A stretch of 64,000 nt of DNA from Ilex aquifolium. Taxonomy: Eukaryota; Streptophyta; Magnoliopsida; Aquifoliales; Aquifoliaceae. The stretch covers positions 29,196,390-29,260,389 of the forward strand of contig OX637406.1 of NCBI GenBank assembly GCA_951799425.1, written 5' to 3'. The position numbers and the translations under genes were made by a program. This document shows, in pieces, positions 25,601 through 34,600 of the stretch. Each line of letters opens with the position of its first letter. Position 1 is the first letter of the stretch. The notes below the pieces were generated by a model. The model had not been told where the DNA came from, made no database searches, and worked only from the letters and a program-made list of their open reading frames with translations.

Positions 25601-28600
25601 TTGGTTGGAGTAACACTTGTTATTCTCCTAACTTTTGTTCTTTTCTTACTTCTATTCACTCCTTATCTGAACCCACCTCCTGCAAGGAAACTTTACTTGA
25701 TCCACTTTAAAAATAGGTTATAGATGAGGAGTTGTCTACCTTACATAAGACTAGAGCTTGAGAGCTAGTGTCTTAACCACTTGGTAAACGCACCATTGGT
25801 CGGTGAGTTTATGAGATAAAAATCAAGTCTGATGGTTCTGTGGACGGTATAAAGCTCGATTAGTAGTTAAGGGTTTTGCTCAGGAGTATGGTCTAGATTA
25901 TGATTAGGCTTTTGCCCCTGTTGCGAAGATGACCACTGTTCGTACTGTGATTGTAGTTGTTGCCATTTGCCAATGGAGGTTCTCTCAGTGGATGTAAAAA
26001 ATGTATTTCTTCATGGAGATTTAAGTGAAAAGGTTTTTATGACTCCTCCTGGATTGTCTCATAGTCTTGGTCAAATATGTCAACTTCACTAAGCTTTATA
26101 TGGCCTTAAGCAGGGTCCTAGGGCAGGGTTTGCCAATTTTTTTGGGTTTTTGCACCAGCGACCATGATTTTGCTCTTTTTTTACGGTCTATTTTCTCCGG
26201 TTCTATTATTCTTTTACTATATGTTGATGATATATTATTACGGGTGATGACATTGCTGATATATGCTTATTGAAAACTCAGTTGTAGGACCATTTTGAGA
26301 TAAAGGATTTGGGGCAGCTAAGGTATTTCTTGGGCATTGTGATTGCTTCTTCTTCTAAAGGCTATTTTTTCTCTCAGTCTAAGTATGCCTTAGATATTAT
26401 TCAACGAGCTTGTTTATCTCGGGTAGTTACAACCCCTTTAGAGCTCAATGTTCGTTACTCTTCTTCTGATGTTACTCCATTGTCTGATCCTACCCTCTAT
26501 CGCACTATTGTTGGGAGTTTGGTATATCTTATAGTCACTCGTCCGGATATCTCTTATGCAGTTCATATTGTAAGTCAGTTTGTCGCCTCACCCACCACTG
26601 TTCATCAGGCTGCTGTTTTTTGTATTCTTCGGTATCTCTGTGGTACTCAGCAGAGGAGTTTACTATTTCCTCACTCCTCATCAATGGAACTCTGGGCTTA
26701 CTCCGATGCTACTTAGGTTGCTCACTGTATGGATCGCAAGTCCACCACTGATTTCTGTCTTATTTTTTGGGGATTCTCTTATTTCGTGGAAAAGAGCAAA
26801 AAAAAACTATTGTTACTTGTTCTTCTACTGAAGCTGAGTATCGTGATATGACATCTGCCACAGTTGAGATAGTCTGGTTACGATGACTCCTTGTTGATCT
26901 TGGCATTTCGATATCTTTTCCTACTCCTATGTTCTGTGACAACACTAGTGCTATTCAGATTGCCCACAACTCAGACTTCTATGAGCGCACAAAATGCATT
27001 GAAATTGATTGTTATTTTGTGCGCCATCAGGCACCATCATTTTCCGCTTTCTTCCTTCCACCATGCAGATAGCGGATTTTTTAACGAAATCTCACACCAT
27101 AGCACGTTTTTGATTTATTCTTGGCAAACTCTTGATGTTTTTCGCCACATCATTGTCAAGTATTGATCAGAATTGGCCGAAGTACCCCCTCGAGGTATCT
27201 GTTTCTCATTTAAATAAAATACCATCGTTCTAGAGTTAAAAAAATTGAATTTGAATCTAACTAAACTACTTGACTTTGAATCTAACTAAACTACTTGACT
27301 TTATCTTATCTAAATATGTACAACAGAATTTAAATACAAGATAAAACATATCCTATTAGGAGACTGCCCATCTTAGTTAAAGAAAACCCTAGTTTTCTTG
27401 ATACCCTCCCTCAAATTGATGCTAGTGAGTCGACTAGTAGCAATTTGCTAACTAAGTATTGATACCGTTGTCGAGTCAGAGCTTAGCTATTTGGTGTTTA
27501 GTGGGCACTTGAGGGAGAATGATGGCTTTAGACTTATAAGCATCTCGGATATAGTGACAATCAACTTCGATGTGCTTCGTACGTTCATGAAAAACTGGGT
27601 TGGCTGCAATCTGAATGGCACTTGTATTATCACCGTGAAGAGGCGTGGGATGTGTCTGTGCAAATCCGAGTTCTGAAAGAATACCACGCAACCACATAAT
27701 TTCTGAACATACATCAGACATTGCCCGATATTCAGCTTCTGTAGATGATTTAGATACACAATCTTGCTTCTTGCACTTCCAAGAGATAAGAGAGTCCCCA
27801 AGGAAGACACACCATCCAGTAGTAGAACGGCGAGAGTCCAGACAATCAACCCAATCTGCATTACTGTAGGCAGTCAAGTGAAGAGAAGAACCCTTAGGAA
27901 AAAATAGTCCACGATTAAGAGTCCCAAGTAGATAGCGAATAATCCGACGAACCGCTACACAATGGAGATGTTGGGGAGAATCCATGAACTTACTAACAAT
28001 GTGGATAGGATAAGAAATATCAGGACGCGTGATGGTGAGATAAATCAAGCTGCCAACCAACTTACGGTATAAGGTAGGATCTAGGAGAAGTTCGCCTTCG
28101 TCTTTCCCATACTTAACATTCACCTCCTGAGGAGTATCAACTGGAGTAGTATCTTCCAATCTCTTTAATTGAATTAAATCTTGAATATACTTGTGTTGAT
28201 TGAGAAATAAACCATGTGGTAGAGACCTAACTTCCACCTCGAGAAAGTAGGTAAGATCCCCAAGATCTTTCATGTGAAACACATTATGAAGATGTTGCTG
28301 AAGTTTTTGAATCAATGGGCCATCTGAACTAGAGATGATAATATCATCTACATATACGAACAAAAATACTACTCTAGCATCCCCATTGTGGAAAAATAAG
28401 GAAGCATCTTACTTACTTTGCTCAAAAGAAAACCCTAGCAAACTATTGCGAAATTTCTCAAACCAAGCTCGAGGAGCTTGTTTGAGACCATATAAAGACT
28501 TCTTCAATTTACAGGCAGCTGTAGGGATGAAATAGGCATACCAGATGGGAGTGTCATGTAGATATCTTCCTTTAGATCCCCATGAAAGCATTCTTGACAT

Positions 28601-31600
28601 CCATCTGTCGTCGTAATTGCCAAGATTGAGAAACAACAAGAGTAAGTAACAGACGAACAGTAGTCATCTTGGCAACCGGAGCAAAGGTCTCATCATAATC
28701 TATGCCATACTCTTGGCGATTCCCCAAAGCAACCAATCGAGTTTTATATCGTTCTAGTGAACCATCAGAACGAAGCTTGACGGAGTAGACCCATTTGCTA
28801 CCAATTGGCTTGATCAAAGGAGGACATTGTACCACATCCAAGTCTGATTATCTGCAAGTGCATGAAGTTCTGTTTGCATCGCTTGCTTCCAGCACTCATG
28901 TTCCATAGTCTGCTTGTAAGAAGATGGGATAGCAATGGAAGATAATGTAGCAGTCATAGAAGTAGGGGAAGGAAAGCCATACCGATCTGGTGGGTGGGAG
29001 ACACGAGTAGATTTCCGGGAACAGGCACAACAGGAGCTATGGTGGATGTCGGATTAGGTGTCAGAGGAGGAGAATCTTGAGAAGCCATAGAAGAGTCGGC
29101 CAAAGGGGTGTGATGACGTCGAGTGTAGACAAGACCAGGTTTAAACCGAGCCACTGGAGTAGAAGATGTATCAGAATCTAGTATAGGTAAGGACTCGGGC
29201 TCATCATGAAAAATTGAAAAACTAGGTGAAATAGGATCAACATGAGAGAGAAAAAATGGCTGCTTCTCAAAAAACAAAACATTCCTGGAAATTCGGATTC
29301 TTCGAGTATTAGGATCGTAACAAAGAAATCCTTTTTGAGTTGAACTATAACCAAGAAAAGCACACTTAACAAATTGAGCAGTCAATTTATGTCTCTCATG
29401 CGGTGGAAGATGAACGAAACATACACAACCAAATATATGCAAATCAGAATAATTAGGTGTGTGACCAAACAGTATGGAATATGGAGAAACATTGTGTAAA
29501 ACTGGTGTAGGCAATTGATTAATTAAATGGACAGCGGTAGCTAATACCTCACACCAAAAATGAGGTGGAATTGATGAGTCAATAAGAAGGGCCCGAACCA
29601 TATCAAGTAAATACTCGTTCTTACGCTCAACTACACCATTTTGTTGGAGGGTAGAGGGGCAAGAACGTTGAGAAAGAATACATTTTTCTTGAAGAAAATT
29701 CTGAAATTCATTAGACATATATTCACCCCCAGAATCAGATCGTAAGACCTTGATAGAGGAAGCAAATTGTGTCTGAATGAGTGCGAGAAAGGCCTTGAAA
29801 ACAGAGAATACTTCACTTGTAGTACGAAGAAAATAGATCCAAGTGAATCTACTATAATCGTCAATAAAAGTAACAAAGTATTTATAGTGAGCATGTGAGA
29901 TAACATGAGATATACCCCAAACATCGCTATGAATTATGTCAAACACTCGAGAAGCATGAGAACCATGTTGTGGAAACGGTAACACTTTGCTTTTGGCAAG
30001 TTTGCAAGAAGTACAATCAAAAGAACTCATTGCTATCAACTCAGAATTTTTATTATCAATTGCACCAGATTTAAACAAAGTTTGGAGTACATTAAGATTG
30101 GGATGCCCTAAACGGCGATGCCAATCTTTAGTACTTATTTTGACAGGATTACAAGAAATAAAAGGACTAGACTCAACAAAAACTGAACTGGGATTGAGCG
30201 GAAATAGCCGACCCTTCTTAGGATCCCTCGCGATCATCCTCTCGGACACTTGATCTTGCACAGCACAACCAGAAGATGAAAATGAGACATTACAATTATT
30301 GTCAACAAGTTGTCCAACAGAAAGTAAACTGGAGGAAAGGTGAGGAGAAACTAAAACATTGCGAATGAGAGGGGACACATCACCCACAACAGAAATTGGT
30401 AGTGAACTACCATTTGTTGTGTGTATTTTGAGAGGACCATCATAAGACTGAAGATTATGTAACAAACTGGGATTATTAGTCATATGATTTGATGCACCAG
30501 AATCTATGAGCCAAGAATTAGGTAATGACTTTGGTTTACCAGAGATTCCCAAAGCGAAAAAGGTGGAAATAATCATTTGTTGGACCATATCTGGAGTAAG
30601 AGTAGTGGAACTGGAACCGGCTGGTATTGAAGCATGAGTGGTGGCAGCAGTAGTTGTAGACGAGGATGCACCGGAGACTTCAACTGAGGTGGAATAGGCA
30701 CGCTCTTGTTATTGAGGTGGGATTGTGCAATCTTTGATAATATGGCCAGATTTTTTGCAATAGTTGCAAAATTTCTTTGGACAGTGAGTAGCAATGTGTC
30801 CAAAGCCCTTACAACTATAGCATTGTGTAGTGCTATAGTCTCGGCCCTTGGATTTTCCTTGTGCTGTAAACGCCACCTGAGCAGGAGATGGAACCTGTTG
30901 TTCCATTGTACTCCGAGTAAGTAACCTATACTCCTCCCGAAGCAAATCGCCCAAACAATCATCAAGAGAGGGCACTGGATCTTGATTCATCAACTGAGAA
31001 CGAACAGAGTCAAAATCTGGACGAAGTTTCATAAGAAACTGATCCCTCCTACTGGTTTCATGCACACTTTGCACATGAGGAAGGCCCGCATTAGAGACAG
31101 AGGAATACACAATGTTAGTGTATTCAGCCACAGATTTGAAAAACCAGAATAGAATGCTTCCACTAAGAGGTCACCTTGAGAAAAATTAGCCATCTCAAAT
31201 TTGAACTGAAAACGTCGCGCGGAATTATTCTGAGCATAAATTCTTTTCAAGTATTTCCACATAGCCTTGGAAGTTTTGTAGGGGCATAGATTAAGAATGA
31301 TATGGGGCTCCATAGAGTCGAGGATCCAAGACATGATCTTGGCATCCTTACTTTCCCACGTATATAATTGCTTTGCACCTTTAAGGAGCTTGAATAGTGC
31401 CATCAACATAACCCCAGAGCTCTTTACCCTTGACAAGAATCTCAAAATGAAATGCCCAAGCAGCGTAATTTTTTCCTGTAAATTTCACACATACGGTAGT
31501 GGAATCCATAGCAAATAAATGAAATCCGAGATAAAAAAGAAACCAATATATGAACAGAAATATTGGGTCTGTACCGAAAGCCAAAAACAAATAGAAGCCG

Positions 31601-34600
31601 AGACTATTTGAAGTTGCTGAAACTGAGGTTGCTGAAAAACAAGAGGTGTCGAAACAGAATCAGAGATGCCACTGATGAGTTCTAACACCACAGAGTTGCC
31701 GAAACTGAGAAATCGAAAAGACCCAAGAAGAAAATTTTTTTTTTTTTAAGGAGACACGGTAATTAGGTACCTGCTTTGATACCATGTCAAGTATTGATCA
31801 AAATTGGCCGAAGTACCCCCTCGAGGTATCTGTTTCTCATTTAAATAAAATACCATCGTTCTAGAGTTACAAAATTGAATTTGAATCTAACTAAACTACT
31901 TGACTTTGAATCTAACTAAACTACTTGACTTTATCTTATCTAAATATGTACAACAGAATTTAAATACAAGATAAAACATATCCTATTAGGAGACTGCCCA
32001 TCTTAGTTAAAGAAAACCCTAGTTTTCTTTGATAATCATGAGTTTGAGAGGGGGTGTTAAAGTATTAATAGTAAAGGTAGTTTAGGCATTTACTTTATGT
32101 TATGTTGCCCTATTATATAAGTCTCACTTTGTGTACTTCTAGGTTAATGAGGATTACAGATTTGTTTTAGTCTAATAATATTTTTTTCTTTCTCCTCTAC
32201 TTTCTCTTTTCTTGTCTTTTTGATCAATTCTAACATCATGGAGTTGGCAAAGTGAAATATTGAAGCAAGATACTAATTTCTGTAATTGTGCATTATCTTG
32301 AATGAAATGGGTGATATCCTCTGATGAATTTTGCTGTCAAATGTACAGATTGGAGGAGTAGAAACTGTCACTTTAGGTGATCAGGAAGCCCGAACCAGAA
32401 ATTCTAAGAAAAGCATTCTTGAGAGAAAAGCTCCTCCAACATTTCCTTTTTTGATTGAAATGAGGGAGAGGCACTACTGGGTTACACATTGGGTAAGTTG
32501 GCCAATTTTGGCAGTTTGTTGAGTGGAATTCCTTTAAAAGGAAATTTGGATTATAAGAACCAAAAACATAATATTTTTCTTAGAAAATGAAAGAAACTAC
32601 CCCTCTTTGTATATTTGGGACTAATCTGGGGATAGTGGTTCTGCTATTCAATAACACAAATTGGAGTTTGTGTTAAATGTTTATTCAGTTGTATTTTTTG
32701 CATTGCATAGTGTTGCACCATTCCATTCTGGCAAACTTGAGTGCAGCAAAAGTAAGAGGCTAGAAATGAGGATAATTTGGAAAGATACAGACATTCCCAA
32801 AAAAGGAAGCAATCAGAGATGCCAAGTCTAAAGCATTAACGACATGCTGTCCTTTCTCAGAAACCAGGTATAAAAACTGGACATAAAAATATTTATAAAC
32901 TTGCTTAGTGAAGAGCAAAGAGAGCAGGAGATTCTAATAATGCTAACAATAGCAAGAATAGTTTTTAATTTTTCCTTCCTAATTCATTTGCTTCCTTTAA
33001 TATTTTGTCCAAAATGCATTCCTCCACCTCACCCCAAATGCAAGATGGAAAGAGAGCGAGGGGGTGGGGGCATACATAAAAAAGAGAAAGAAATAAAGAA
33101 GAGAACAAAACACCAAATATGGTTTTACCGAAGATACTTTATAGTAGGCATCAATTGGAAAGAATTTGAGCGGGCTTTGCAACTACCTGCTTTACAAAGT
33201 TATTTGGTCACGAGCCATGGGCCTATTTGGATCATTTACTTAGATAGGGACGTGTACCTTGTTCTTACATATGTTAGTGTTATAGATGATTGTCTCGGGA
33301 AGCTGTAGTTTTCACACTATGTTTTGAAGACAAATGGGAACCTTTTTTATGAAAAAGCTAAGAAGCACGGACACGGACACGGACACGGACACGGACACGG
33401 ACACGACATTTCTAAAAAAAGTAGGACACGATACGTTAGGGATACTCTACAAAAATTTATATTTTATATATAACATTATATAATTTATCACAAATATAGT
33501 GGAATGATATGCAATTCATAAAAAAATCAGCATTTTATGATAAGTAAATCTTATGTGTAGTCATCTGCGTGAATTTTTAGATTAAAGCATCATCATAATA
33601 GTCAATAATCATCAATTTTAAACTTTATTAATCACATTTCAACACATATTTATTGTTTAGTAGTAGACACGTGTCCGAAATTAAAATTTTTTCATTTAAT
33701 TATGGACATAGATAAAAAAGTATCGGACACGTGTCCGAGAGTGTCGGCGTCCGACACGGATACGTCACCTTCTCGAGAGTATCCGTGCTTCATATGGAAA
33801 AAGAGAAGCTATTTATATGCAACGTAACTTACACTGTCCCTGTTCATGCTTCCTTGTTTTCTTTCTTTTTTGCAGACAGAAAGGAGCGTGGATTTGTTTC
33901 TTTGTGGGAAAAAGCCATTGGTTGAGGTAATTTTGTTTATTATGTTGTGGATTTTCCCTTCTTTCGGTGATGAAAGTGCTTGTGAATGTGTTAAGAGCAT
34001 CCTACTCAAAACTAATTGGCAATGAATGGAAAGTCCCTTTAAGCATATAAACCAACCTAATCATTATTCGATGTGGGATACATGCTCCCTTTACACCCTC
34101 CCTCCAGTGGGATGTGGGTTTGCACATGGGGCTAACAAACAGATACACAAACATGCATACCGAGAAGTTTAAATGGGTAAAAGACTTGACTCACTGACCA
34201 CTCAAGACCCAACTCTAATACCATGTTAGAGCCTCCAACTCAAAACCAATTGACAAGGAGTGGAGAGGCCCCTTAAGCATATTCATCAACGTTGGTGATT
34301 CTAATCATTCGATGTGGGATACAAACTCGCTTAGAGAATGTGAATAGAGAAGGGCAACAAATTCCTTTTACCTTCATTTGGTGGCGAAAGGACTTTACTG
34401 TGAATAGAGAAGGGCAAAAACTTTCTATGCATTATAAATGTATGCCAATTGGAATCATGAAAAGTGATGTAAGAAGATGACCAACCCTGTCAAGACGTGG
34501 ATAGGTTCCAAAGGAAAAAGATATAAGAAAATGCTCCATGTTTAGAGGTTGTGAGGCATGGACACATTTTAAGAAGAGTTGTATCCATGTTTGACATGGT

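Larger units (their letters stand above)
27154..32034 (-). mobile_element. Copia element B, nested in A, minus strand, TSD ATCAT
   Basis: Two 250-bp LTRs (27154-27403 and 31785-32034) are nearly identical by eye, with about four differences. The element is flanked by perfect ATCAT duplications (27149-27153 and 32035-32039). The PBS is at 31773-31784 and a polypurine tract borders the left LTR. Coding domains run on the minus strand. One frame of 544 codons is still open, but gag-pol as a whole has a stop after the zinc knuckles and frameshifts in RT. It is a recent insertion compared with A. Confidence 0.95.
22418..32235 (+). mobile_element. Copia element A (hosts nested element B), TSD TCATG
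   Basis: It is bounded by direct LTRs (22418-22600 and 32055-32235) and a perfect 5-bp duplication TCATG (22413-22417 and 32236-32240). A PBS follows the 5' LTR and a purine tract GAGAGGGGG precedes the 3' LTR. Gag-pol remnants run on the plus strand from 23264 to about 27110 with several stops. Element B (27154-32034) was inserted near the end of the body. By eye the LTRs differ at roughly one site in twelve, so A is clearly older than B. Confidence 0.92.
8108..32348 (+). other. 24.2-kb intron filled with nested transposable elements
   Basis: This lies between ATPase exons b and c, which join as SDL and IGGVETV with no missing residue. It contains a LINE, an F-box/FBD pseudogene with two insertions, a decayed Copia, small TIR elements, and a Copia with another Copia nested inside. 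The donor is GTTTGT and the acceptor is TGTACAG. Confidence 0.8.
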
